From the NCBI RefSeq assembly GCF_003369915.1, contig NC_046674.1, positions 13,702,001 through 13,766,000 of the forward strand: a DNA stretch of 64,000 nt. The letters run 5' to 3'. Of the stretch, positions 12,346 through 22,885 are shown in pieces. The stretch is from Drosophila miranda (taxonomy: Eukaryota; Arthropoda; Insecta; Diptera; Drosophilidae). A model generated the notes under the pieces. It worked only from the letters and a program-made list of their open reading frames with translations, was not told the DNA's origin and did not search any database. The position numbers were made by a program, and so were the translations under genes. How positions within the stretch are numbered: position 1 is the stretch's first letter; every line of letters starts with the position of its first letter.

Positions 12346-14084
12346 ATGATCAAGTTTGCTTTCTTGTTGCCTTTCTTGTTTTCAGCTCTGGGCACCTGCA
12401 TCAATGCTGAGCGATATATACCACCCACCTTTGGATTTTCTGTATCACTAGAGGCCTTGCTGCCGCTTTTGAAACTGCAGGAAAAGACGGTGGCAAACCT
12501 TCGCAGCTATGCGCAAACTTTGCAACAGCAATTGGTAGATGTCCAACTGTGAGTCAATCAAAATTTAATATGAAATTTAAAATAAACAAAATATTTCTAG
12601 AGCCATTCGAATGTATGAGGATCTGCAAAGGAAAGCGACCTTAAATTCTATGAATTTAATGCATCAGTTCTCTGTGATACGTCACATGCATCTGGATTGG
12701 GCCAAGTGGCTTACTGTTATGCGTGCCCCCAAAGAACAGATACAGATACAGATTCTAAAGGAACTGCAACCCCAAATGCCCACAAATATGGATCTTGTGG
12801 AGGCTCTCAAAGGGCTCCAGCGCATACAGTATACTTGGGATTTGGAACCCGCGGACATAGCCAGAGGAAACCTACACGGCAGACAGTACAAGTGAGTGGA
12901 TGGATAGTTATCAGAGCCTACGTATATACCAAATTCTATAATTAAACAGGGTTAAGCGGTGGGGAGCTTTTGAGACATTCGTGCTGGGAGTTTTTTGTCA
13001 ACTTCAAGGGTATTACAAGGACGCTGACGCTTGGCTGAAACTGACGCGGGACAGTTACAGGCGACATCCCAATCCCAGACAGCTAGGATTCCGTCACTGG
13101 ACCTATGACCACGTATTGGAGTACTTGATGCTTGCCAACATTGGCTTGGGTAAAGCATATTTCCATTAAGAAAGTGATTTTCCATCAAAAGATTACCTTT
13201 TCCAGGTAAATTTGAGGCTGCTTTGGAACATGCGAAAGAACTATTGGTACTTCAGCCTTACGATAAATTCTTCCAAGGCAAAGTACAAGAACTTGGTACG
13301 AAATCAGATGAGCAAAAACCAAAATCATCATTACCCATAGATGTGGATGCAAAGCTACTCAAGAGATTGTGCCGCCAGCATCAGTCACCGCCTGCTGGCA
13401 GGCTCCACTGTCGTTACATGAGGGGAGTGGATTTTCTTCGCTTAGCGCCGCTTAAAATGGAAGAACTTTCTCTCATGCCACTCATCAGTTTATATCATGA
13501 TATCCTCAGCGATGAAGAGCTGGCTATGGTCAGGCGTTTGGCAAGTCCACTTTTGAAACGGAACAAAATAACATACAGGGAAATCGACAGTTTCACGGAC
13601 TACACGGCCACACGCCCCTGGCAATCAGCAGAACTAAGCAGCTCAATGCATAAGATAATTAGCTCCTTGAATAGAAGGATACACCAAGCCAGCGGCGCCA
13701 GTTCGCCTCAGTCCGATGATCTGCAAGTCAGGAACTTTGGCATTGGCGGACACTTCTTAGAGCCTCCTCCAGGGGATCCAGCTGTCGTCACTGCCTTGCT
13801 TTATGTGAGTACACAGTTGATGATGTATGAAACCATCTACAATAACTCCTCCGTTATATCAGCTGAGTAATGTCGAGCAAGGAGGTGAAACACATTTTCC
13901 CTCTCTAAATCTACGGGTCACTCCACAAAAGGGTTCGCTTCTGGTGTGGCCCAGGACAGGCGATTACCACATTGAGTGTCCCGTCATTGTGGGGAATAAG
14001 TGGGGTAAGTCTAAAATATCATTTACATGACATCGTAACCCTTTGATTCGTCTCTTTTTAGTTGCTACGAAACAGATAGAATAG
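12346..14084 (+). CDS. Prolyl 4-hydroxylase alpha-like protein lacking the HxD iron motif (cluster gene 6)
   Basis: Six exons join in frame: 12346-12548, 12601-12891, 12950-13149, 13206-13804, 13863-14004, 14062-14084 (1,458 nt, 485 residues). An in-frame ATG at 12319 would add nine residues; I prefer 12346 because a clean signal peptide (MIKFAFLLPFLFSALG) starts there. The fold is a recognisable P4Ha: N-terminal domain, TPR-like segment, CRYMRGVDFLRLAPLKMEE entry to the catalytic domain, then EQGGETHFP and the distal YHIECPV and GNKW. The stretch that should hold HxD is shortened to GGHFLEPPPGDPAVV, so two of three iron ligands are gone. Open reading frame and splice sites are intact, which argues for a functional non-enzymatic subunit rather than a dead gene. 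Confidence 0.88.
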
Positions 14085-14960
14085 TATATTCGGTGGTGAT
14101 CCTTAAACTATGTACAAAAATGTTTTTAAAAATTAACTTGGCTTCATATCCAAGAACAACAAAAGTTTTAAGTAAAGTACCGGGAGCATGTGTAATTAAA
14201 GCGCAACTAATTGCTGAGGTCATTTAATTTTCTACAGTTTCAGTCTATAACATGTTACCATTTGCCAAGGTTTGACATTGAAGTACCAGCGAAACCTGCC
14301 TGGCATGATACCTTTCTTGAGGCCTTTGCAGCAACTGAAGCAAGCATCGGTCAAGAATCTTCACTGGTCTATGTGAAGGTGTGGGAAATGCCATCTAGAC
14401 AGAAGGGCTGCAGATAAGCCACGGACTTTTGAAATTATAGAGGAGAACATGAAAGGGAGTCCGGTGATCGCGTCATTGCACCATTGATCTATGTATGTAA
14501 TATATTTAAACCATTTTTATTATCGAATGCTTTGTATATTAGCTTACTTACCGAACTTTCTAAAGTGACCGATGCAGAGCAGGGCAGAGAAGAGCTTTAT
14601 CCCCTCTCAGCCTGTGCATTCTCACGAATAAGGGTCCCCTTGTGGTGTAGCCCAACTGGGTAATCCTCCTCTATACTCTCAAGGTTAAGACACCGCGGAA
14701 ATATCGAAGCATGAAGCATACAGAAATCATATTAGCCAAGCGTCTCACCAAGTGATTCATACAGATTTTCAAGTCAGTTAAAATTTGTTATTGCCATGGT
14801 TAAATTGTGCCTGTTCTTCCTGCTTCTAACGGCTGTTGTTTGCCTCCAGGCTAAGGGAGAGACGGATGATTACAGATCCCGGGAATCTTTGCTACCCATT
14901 CCTGTAAGTGCAATAAGTTCTTGAATCTCTGTCAATTTAATAACTGATTTGATTGGGCGA
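14085..14960 (+). pseudogene. Decayed P4Ha gene copy between genes 6 and 7
   Basis: Fragments of a P4Ha gene can be read out of order and out of frame. At 14462-14493 a stretch reads SGDRVIAPLIY and is followed by GTATGT, the usual end of the catalytic exon and its donor. At about 14560-14670 a stretch reads LSKVTDAEQGREELYPLS and then RVPLWCSP, a degraded form of the exon with EQGGE..FP..RV. At 14797 a second start begins with the same signal peptide as gene 7 (MVKLCLFFLLL) and stops after some 40 codons. The upstream 100 bp before 14797 also resembles the sequence upstream of 15177, so gene 7's 5' end and promoter were duplicated. An open frame at 14211-14417 is not recognisable. Confidence 0.7.
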
Positions 14961-15176
14961 TTTTTCAGTTGCAGACACACCCTCCCCCTTAGTATGATTG
15001 GGGATATTGATGCAAGGATGGCGTGACAAAAATTTGGAAAAGCTGGAAATAATTGTAACGTAGCTCAGATTTGGGAAATAATCAAGCATAAAGCATAATG
15101 AAAACATATTAGCCAAGCTTCTCAGGAAGTTCGTCTTTCATATAGGTTTTCAGATCAGTTTTAATTAGTCATTGCC

Positions 15177-16919
15177 ATGGTTAAATTGTGTCTGTTCTTT
15201 CTGTTTCTGATGGCGGCTGTTTGTCTCCAAGCTGGGGCACAGCTTCAATATGAAGCCAAGTCGCACGACATTACCATATCCTTGGAATCTCTGCTACCCA
15301 TGATACAACTGAAAGAAGCATATGTGAATAATTTTAAAAGCTATGAGGAAGCGTTGAAGATTCAACTGAAGCAAGTGCATCTGTATGTACAACCAACATG
15401 TAGTTAAATCAAACAAAAACTGAATCGTCGCACATTTTACAGAGCCATAAAGCATGCGGAGGATCTGTTGAGCGCACTAACAGCAAAGCCTGGGCATAAT
15501 TTGTGGCATCAGTTCAGGCTCATTCGTCATATGTACTGGGATTGGCCGCAATATTTGAAACTGATGCAAAAAGTATTCGGCTCCAAAGAGATTGCCATGT
15601 CCCAGTCTCGATTACACGAGCAGCCCACTGGCATTGATTTTGAGGAAGCTCTAGGAGCTATTTATAAGCTCCAAACCGTTTATAGCTTGGATCCCGGAGA
15701 CATGGCAGGCGGAATATTGCGTGGCAAACGCTACAGGTATGATGATAAAACTTTATGCTTTCTGATTTCAATCCTTTCGATTCCTTCCAGTCGTAAGAAA
15801 TGGGGACCGAGCGAGTGTTTCATGTTCGGTCTGGTAAATCTGTATATCAAACACTACGAGACAGCCGAATATTGGCTGGAATTGGCTCTCTTTTACTATG
15901 ATGCCCATCGCAATCAAAAACAGTTTGACACAATGGTCATGAAATATATCACTATTTTGGAAATGCTTGTTGAGGCCACAAAGGGATTTGGTTAGTTGAA
16001 CATTTCTACAGAATAACTTTTGAATATGAATTTGATTTCCTTCCCGTATCGTAGGACGTTTTTCCGCATCTATTGAGCATGCCCACGAAGTACTTTCCAT
16101 TCAGCCCGATCACCAGTATATGCTGAAGCAGTTGTCCAAGCTGCAGCTGCTGGAAAGTCAGCCCTTTAAACGTTCCCAACCAGAAGAAGATGTTTTGCAC
16201 CTACACAATCTAAAAACCTTGTGTGCAATGTCGTATCCTCGAAAAGTTAATGATGTCCATTGTCGCTACCTACGATCCACGCCGTTTCTACAGCTTGCAC
16301 CCATCAGACAAGAGAATTTGGATAACGAAGCGCACGTTTACATATATCATGATCTCTTCAACCATGAGGAAATTGAGGCATTGAAGAGTTTAGCTAGACC
16401 CAAACTGAAACGCCAAAAAATTTCAAGCAATTTCACCTGTATGATAGCCCAGTTGTCGAACTCTGCCCAAGATATCATTCGCACTGTGAATCGACGCATT
16501 CAGGATGTCAGTGGAATGGATATGAACGAAAAGGAAATGCTACAGGTTGTCAATTATGGGATTGCTGGCAGATATGATCTTGATGACAGTGCGGGTTCTG
16601 CAGCTACAGCATTAATTTTTGTAAGGATATTTTAATTTTTTAGAGCTGTATTTAATTCAACTCAACCTTTTTAACAGATGAGCAATGTGCAGCAAGGCGG
16701 AGAGACAGTCTTCCCCTTTCTCAGCTTACGCGTGAAGCCGCAGAAAGGTTCTTTGCTGCTATGGCGGAACACCGATTGGAGTGTCTTGCACAATTCTTGC
16801 CCTCTAATAATAGGGAACATGTGGGGTGAGCTTATTAATCTATATACATATATGCATCGTTTGGGCATACTAAAGCTTAAATTTTAATAATTTCAGTTGC
16901 AACGAAGAAATTGAATTGA
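15177..16919 (+). CDS. Prolyl 4-hydroxylase alpha-like protein lacking catalytic residues (cluster gene 7)
   Basis: Six exons join in frame: 15177-15382, 15443-15736, 15791-15990, 16055-16620, 16678-16825, 16897-16919 (1,437 nt, 478 residues). The signal peptide is MVKLCLFFLFLMAAVCLQAG. The N-terminal domain (RLIRHMYWDWPQY) and TPR-like segment are present. In the catalytic domain the expected HxD region reads GRYDLDDSAGSA, with no histidine before the Asp; the distal His survives (LHNSCPL), and the 2-oxoglutarate Lys is Met (GNMW). Iron and cosubstrate binding are therefore both unlikely. The gene has the same exon plan as gene 6 and lies beside it on the same strand, so the two form a pseudoenzyme pair that probably arose by local duplication. 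Confidence 0.88.
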
Positions 16920-19860
16920 GCACATGGCAGTTCTGGTTAAGTTCCTGAATCGATTTATCGTATGAATGTGTTTTAAATAACAAAATTAAACTTCTCTCGC
17001 TTCCTATCTTCGGTTGAATCTCTCTTTTTCAGTCTGTTTAGCATTAAATCCATATACGTTTTCGTTAATCAGACAATTCCGTAGTATTCCCCATACCATT
17101 TGAAAGCACTTTATCAACTGCGTCAGATGTTTTTCATGTTATCTTGATTGCCTTTTGTGGGTGATATATATTTCTAAAACAAATATGTGCAGGGAGAACT
17201 TTTAATGTGTCTCCCATAAACCATTCAAATGGTCCGAATGCCATGCATTCCAACTGAATTATAATGACGCGACACTTAAACCATAAAAATGGCAAATTCA
17301 CACTTGCCAGTGTGTGTGTGTGCTGTGGGTCGAATGGATGGATGGATTTATACGAACCGCCCCCAAGGGCGGGTATATCGGTGCCTGTCTGGGTTCTGTT
17401 GCTGATTCGGATTCAGGTTCTTTCGCCACAGCTGGCTGGGCTGCCTTTGTCTTTGCGTTGCCTGACTGTGTGTCTGTCTCGGCTTTCGTTGCAATCAATT
17501 CCTCTTGAACAAACAAATCACTTAAGGGTTCTTTGGTCCGCTTGTCTGCGCCGAGCTGAAATATGGCTGCCAGACTGCCATTGAAAATCAAATGCAGGAG
17601 GAGCATGTGATAATCGTGGGCAGATGCTAATGCTTTCGCCAAGCAATTTTCGACATTAAAAAGCAATTTATGCTAATAAGCTCCATTTGACAGGACGCCA
17701 ATTTGACAATTGTTTGTTAACATGATTGTACATCTCAATTCCAGATGATTCTCCAGCCAAGCATCATCGCAGAGGAAGGCTAAAGTCCTGTCGAAATTAA
17801 TGTCCCTTTTGTCTCGTGTGTGCCTCGCGAACTTTGAGTTTTTTTTTTTTGTTCATTTTGATTACCATTCATATGGGTATTAAAATGTCATGTATGAATG
17901 CCTTTCTCTATCCCCGCACCCGTACCAGTACCCGTAACCGTACCGATTCGCGTGTGCGTCACTGCACGCAATCTATATTCATGGCACTGATGCTGAAGTA
18001 TTGAAATGGTTGGACGGGTTCATTGTCTATTAGAGTGTGGATTGGAATGGGTTTCGTTTTTACTCCAAGGAACACATAGTCTGTTCTCTACTCGTATATG
18101 GATTAAATGGGGAAAAGTAATCAGAGTGATGAATGGGCTGCTATGGACATTTTATATTCCCACTCTTAAATTTATTTGTTTTTGCATTGGTTTCGTGCAA
18201 TAATTATTCATCTCCCACACACACACAATGCACACAATTGTCGCATTATTTTCTGTATTTTGGCTTAAAGGTATTCAATTCTATAAATACTTATCTCGCA
18301 ACACCACAATTTTGACACATTGAGAATTCACTTGCACACTTCTCATGTCGTAGCCAGACACAATAACCATTCCGGTATTCATGCATTTCAAGGTTAAGCT
18401 TTCTATGGAGTGTCTGCCAAGCAGCCCCGATTGATGTTAGACCTTATCTTGACAACTTGCCAGTTACCAGTTGCCAGTTGCCAGTTGCCAGTCAGTCATA
18501 CAATTTACTCAAGCAATCACATGTAGCCGTCAGTAGTCTATTGTTCTCCTTTGCTGCTGACAGGCAAGCGCCGGATTGAGTCCTGGGATCTTGCTTAAAT
18601 GATTATTTTTATATTAAAGCCGAAAGGCTCCCCAAAGGGAGCTTTGCACTGTTTGGTATCCAGAGAATGCTGCACAGACTTATGTATATCTATATGCTCG
18701 CATTTATTGTGCAGGAAAAACTGTTTTCATTGTGTGTAACAATTGATTTGGATTTCGCTTTTGAATGGCAACTGAGTTACGAGAATGTGCAAATGGAAAT
18801 AGAATGAAAATACTCGTCACATCGTCTGCTAGTGGCTCGGAGCAGCTCTACATATGTATATATATAAATACATACATATGTACTACTCATCTCGTCTGCA
18901 TTTTGTGTGGCGCTTCATTTACTTTATGTCTTTTGTCTGCTCTTTATGTGAACATGGCTACAATTTGAATGAGCAGGAGCTCCATACACACAGACGATTG
19001 TGGAGTTGGTAGGAGTCCTCTTTGGTTCTTTCGGCACTTTTATGGATGCTCTGTCAAATGTTTCTGACTATTGTATTATTTATTGTATCGCTACTTGATG
19101 GGCATTCGCCGAAAGCGTTTTATGGGCTCTCTCGTGTCTTCCGATTGTGCGTAGGGGCTTCACTGGGCTATCAATCATTCTGGCGCGTAACATTTCCAGC
19201 GAAATGATCATTTAATAACTTTCCCCTAGACATTTATGAAGTGCCTACAAATTGGACCGCCGAATCCACTTGTCACAACCTGTTGGTTGGTCCATCGTTT
19301 ATCACACAATGTGCTGCCGCCTGTTCAAAATGGCGGAACTAATGTGTCCGTTCTCCGGAATATTTGAATTATTATTACAACGCATTAGGATTACCACCGC
19401 CGTGACGGCCATAATGAGGCGCTGGAACTAAGTGCACAAATTCCACCCAATTCCCTGTGAAGGACAGCGCAAGGCAACTTTGACGAGGGACGACATGTAA
19501 TTTATAGCCGAAAAAAAAATAGCCGAGAAGGAAAAATCGATTTGCGATATACGATCTGACAGCCTGCCCTGGGCTCGCTCATTGAGAAATGGCTTTAAAA
19601 TTAAAGCTAAAATGGATGGAAGGCCATATTTCGCACTTGTTGTCGTCTGGCCAGTGTCTATGTCCGTGGAGACGTTTCCCCACCCTGGCGGGTACTCTGA
19701 TATTACCATTTAGTGCATAGGGATACCTCCATCAACGAAAGGAGGGTCATGATACAACTCTACATGCAATATGAATGGTTTTTTGTATATGTTAATAAGT
19801 TTCACATATCTGTTTATTTATTGTTTTTATAATGACCATGCCTTATTCTTAGTGCACTGA
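16920..19860. other. Intergenic region right of the P4Ha cluster
   Basis: No gene is supported in these 2.9 kb. Contents seen: a GTGTGTGTGTG run near 17307, a 12-T run near 17837, and a CCAGTTG heptamer repeat at about 18457-18495. A long minus-strand open frame at 17298-17666 has low-complexity composition, no splice support and no domain, so I do not call it. Confidence 0.5.
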
Positions 19861-21241
19861 TCACCCTATGATGTCTTGGAGAGTCTTCCAGCTGAAGCCT
19901 GGATGCTTGGGGATGGCCATCGGATTTCTTTGCGGGCGTGGGCCGACTTGGGTTAGCCTTCTGGCCCATTTTGAAGGAGTGCTTACTTGCAGGCTTGAGC
20001 ACTCCATGTCTTTGTTCCTTTGCAAGCCATATTCTGAGGAGCTTCAGCTGGAGCTTCTTTTTATACCCGATACTCAAAATGAGTATTGGGGTATATTAGA
20101 TTTGTGGTAAAAGTGGATGTGTGTAACGTCCAAAAGGAATCGTTTCCGACCCCATAAAGTATATATATTCTTGATCAGCATCAATAGCCGAGTCGATTGA
20201 GCCATGTCTGTCTGTCCGTCTGTCCGTCCGTCCGTCTGTCCGTCTGTCCGTCCCCTTCAGCGCCTAGTGCTCAAAGACTATAAGAGCGAGAGCAACGATG
20301 TTTTGGATCCAGACTTCTGTGATATGTCACTGCTACAAGAATATTTCAAAACTTTGCCCCGCCCACTTCCGCCCCCACAAAGGGCGAAAATTTGTGGCAT
20401 CCACAATTTCGACGATACGAGAAAACTAAAAATCGTAGAAGAATCGTAGAAGATGACTATATCTTCTAGAGTGCAAAATCTGAACCAGATCGTATAATTA
20501 TTATAGCCAGAATCAAGAAAACAATTTCATTTTTTCTCGCCCTGTCTCTCTCTAACACAAACGTAGCATAACCGGCTTTGCTTAGAGTAAAACACTAGCG
20601 CCTAGATCTCAGAGACTATAAAAGCTAGAGCAACCAAATTTGGTATCCACACTCCTAATATATCGGACCGAGACGAGTTTGTTTCAAAATTTCGCCACAC
20701 CCCCTTCCGCCCCCGCAGAGGATGAAAATCTGGGGATATTCACAAATCTCAGAGACTATTAAGGCTAGAGTAACCAAATTTGGTATCCGCACTCCTGTTA
20801 GATCTCACTATAAAACGTATATCTCAGAATTTCGCCCCACCCCCTTCCGCCCCCACAAAGGACGAAAATCTGTTGTATGCACAATACTGAGGATACGAGA
20901 AAACTAAAAACGCAGAATCATAGATAATGACCATATCTATCAGATTGCTGAATCTGGATCAGATCGGATCATTTTTGTAGCCAAAAGGAACAAATCAATT
21001 TGCAGTGGCTACGCAGCCCCCGACGTCACGCTCAGACTGATTTTCTGTCTCTCTCGCACGCACTCTTTGTCGTGTCGTTCAATATTAGCGGCGTCTGCCG
21101 GAGAGAGCCATACTGACTTAGTATCGGGTATAACTGTAGAGTTGCGGTCTCCGCAGCAACTCAGAACGTTCCCCCTCGTTAAAGACTGGAAAGACTTTCA
21201 AGCAATTTCTTAGATAATTTAGTTCTGACAACTTTCCCCAT
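19861..21241 (-). pseudogene. Candidate small minus-strand gene split by a DINE-1 insertion
   Basis: Left of the DINE-1, minus-strand sequence from 20060 reads KEAPAEAPQNMACKGTKTW onward to 19987, meets a GTAAGC donor, and after a 59-nt intron (19986-19928, with a CTAAC branch-like motif and a CAAAG acceptor) continues in frame as NPMAIPKHPGFSWKTLQDII to a TGA at 19863-19861. AATAAATAAA follows about 40 bases later. Right of the DINE-1, an ATG at 21241 begins MGKVVRTKLSKKLLESLSS and runs to the element boundary at about 21184. If the two flanks were once joined, the product would be a basic protein of about 65 residues. I do not recognise a family. The exact junction is ambiguous by a few A/T bases. 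The gene may be broken, or only the 3' part may be real. Confidence 0.35.
20062..21180 (+). mobile_element. DINE-1 (INE-1 type Helitron-like) element, copy 1
   Basis: The element starts with TATACCCGATACTC, where the first 34 bases fold back on themselves (ATACTC/GAGTAT inside TATACCC/GGGGTATA). It carries the conserved block AAAGTATATATATTCTTGAT and CAGCATCAATAGCCGAGTCG, then a GTCC/GTCT tetranucleotide tract (about 20210-20256). It ends with TAGTATCGGGTATA, which is complementary to the 5' end, and a 3' hairpin (GAGTTGC...GCAACTC at 21139-21162) before CTCGTT. These are the hallmarks of DINE-1. It encodes no transposase and is non-autonomous. Confidence 0.88.
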
Positions 21242-22885
21242 CTTTACTTCGGTGCTCACTGAATTATGGATGCTTTTGTTTGGCATTCCACAGGCAGTAC
21301 TTTCGGCGGGACATCGTTTTGTTGAATTTTAAATTTGTTCACATTCCTCGAATGTTTTGCCTCGTTTTGTGCCTCGTTAGTTACCCAATCGACATGCTGC
21401 TTTGTTGCTGCTGCTCCTCCTGGAGCTGTCTTAGCTGCGAGCGTTTTTGGTCCAATTTGCTGTTTTCCCTCGTCTTCCATTGTGCACACGCACCGCTCTA
21501 ATAATCCAATTTCCACATGTTGACTTACGTGTTGTGACACTTGGAGCTGGTGCCCCCAGAATGGAGTTGTCCAAGGCTGCCTGCTGCCTTGACTATTAAA
21601 TATTCTTATACGCAGACCATTTCTTAAAATATTTCCTCGTTGCACATACTTAAACCCGAAAATCTTTTCATTAAATGCAATTAAATCAAATTCAAATTGA
21701 TTTATCCATGAGTCTTCAATGACGGTCTTCACAGACCGCTGGGTAATTAGCAAGTGGCCAGAAGAGGAATTGCTGTTGTTTTTAACATCTCCGTCTGTCC
21801 ATTTGGTTTTTGGCTTAGTGCCACACCAAGCGTAACCGCAATAATTGGCTTGTGGCGGTGGAATGTGGGTGGGGTGGTGGGTGTTGCATCGTTATAGCGA
21901 ATACTACTTGATTGTTGTGTCGTGGTTGCAATGCGAAATTGTTTGGCTTCGGATGGTTCTCGTTCTTTTGGCTACTTAAACGGGGAGCACCCTCCAATTT
22001 AATTGCAAATTATTGCCAATAGCCTTTCCGCTCAGATAATGCTATCAGTGTTTACTCTTGGTTGATAGCCCTTTGATAGCGGCTTTGGGTAAAGTTGGTA
22101 CTTTGCATTTTTTTGTGCGTAAACCGGCCCTCAGTGCAACCGTCAGCAGTGCATTCGAATGTATGCGTGTAAGCTGTTGATTAAAACTGATCCGAACGAG
22201 GCGTTTGATTGCAAATAGTGCATGAGTTAATCAAGTTCTCCGGTATAGAACCAAACTGATAACTCGGATAAGGGCTTTAAGAGCCAGAAGAGTCTTCAAC
22301 CCGCATTATAAACAAGTAACTACAGCAACCGTATTTGTATAGACTCGAATTATTATATTTTATTTAAAACTTCTCAATTAGTCATCTTCTAAAATGTGGC
22401 CGATACGATTTTCTTCTGTGTATTTTTTGCCTCCTGTTGGTCATGAGCCATCAGCAGTTTATCGTTCGCAGCGTCCTCCAGGCTCAGGCGACTCGCTCAA
22501 GGAGCTCCACGTTGAGTTTCAGGGGACAAAGATAGCCGAGAATGCCATGGACCATGAACAGACACGGGAATTGGGAACCAGGTACAACATGTTGGCTGAC
22601 TACTGACTATCCATCGATGGAGCATCGTTGCGTCGACCAGGGCACACAGGAAGCGGGAGGGGAAGTCCGATAATTTTGTACGGTGTGTTAAAGCCAAATG
22701 TAATTTTGAATTAAATGAATTCTGCCCTTGCTGACAGTCTGACTGAAATGTACTGACTGCTTTTTCCAGAAGCAAAGCCTTATGGATGCTCTCCCCAAAC
22801 CAGTGCCAAATATAAAGCCTACTACTCAGATAAGTAAATGTAAAATGAAAACCCACTCGATTATGCCTTAAAATATACCATTTAT
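21242..22885. other. Region between the split small gene and terminus-like gene
   Basis: No firm gene. A minus-strand frame at 21256-21753 and a plus-strand frame at 22394-22606 are both open, and the latter (70 codons from ATG, including DSLKELHVEFQGTKIAENA) has a composition that could be coding, but I recognise no domain and see no splice or promoter support strong enough to call it. Confidence 0.4.

Noticed and set aside
17298..17666. 122-codon minus-strand frame with Ala/Glu/Thr-rich middle
   Set aside because: Low-complexity, no promoter or splice support, overlapping frames open on the other strand.
21256..21753. 165-codon minus-strand frame next to DINE-1 copy 1
   Set aside because: The second half has plausible composition from an ATG at 21480, but joining it to the downstream small-gene exon through the strong GTGAGC donor gives an immediate stop, so I could not support it.
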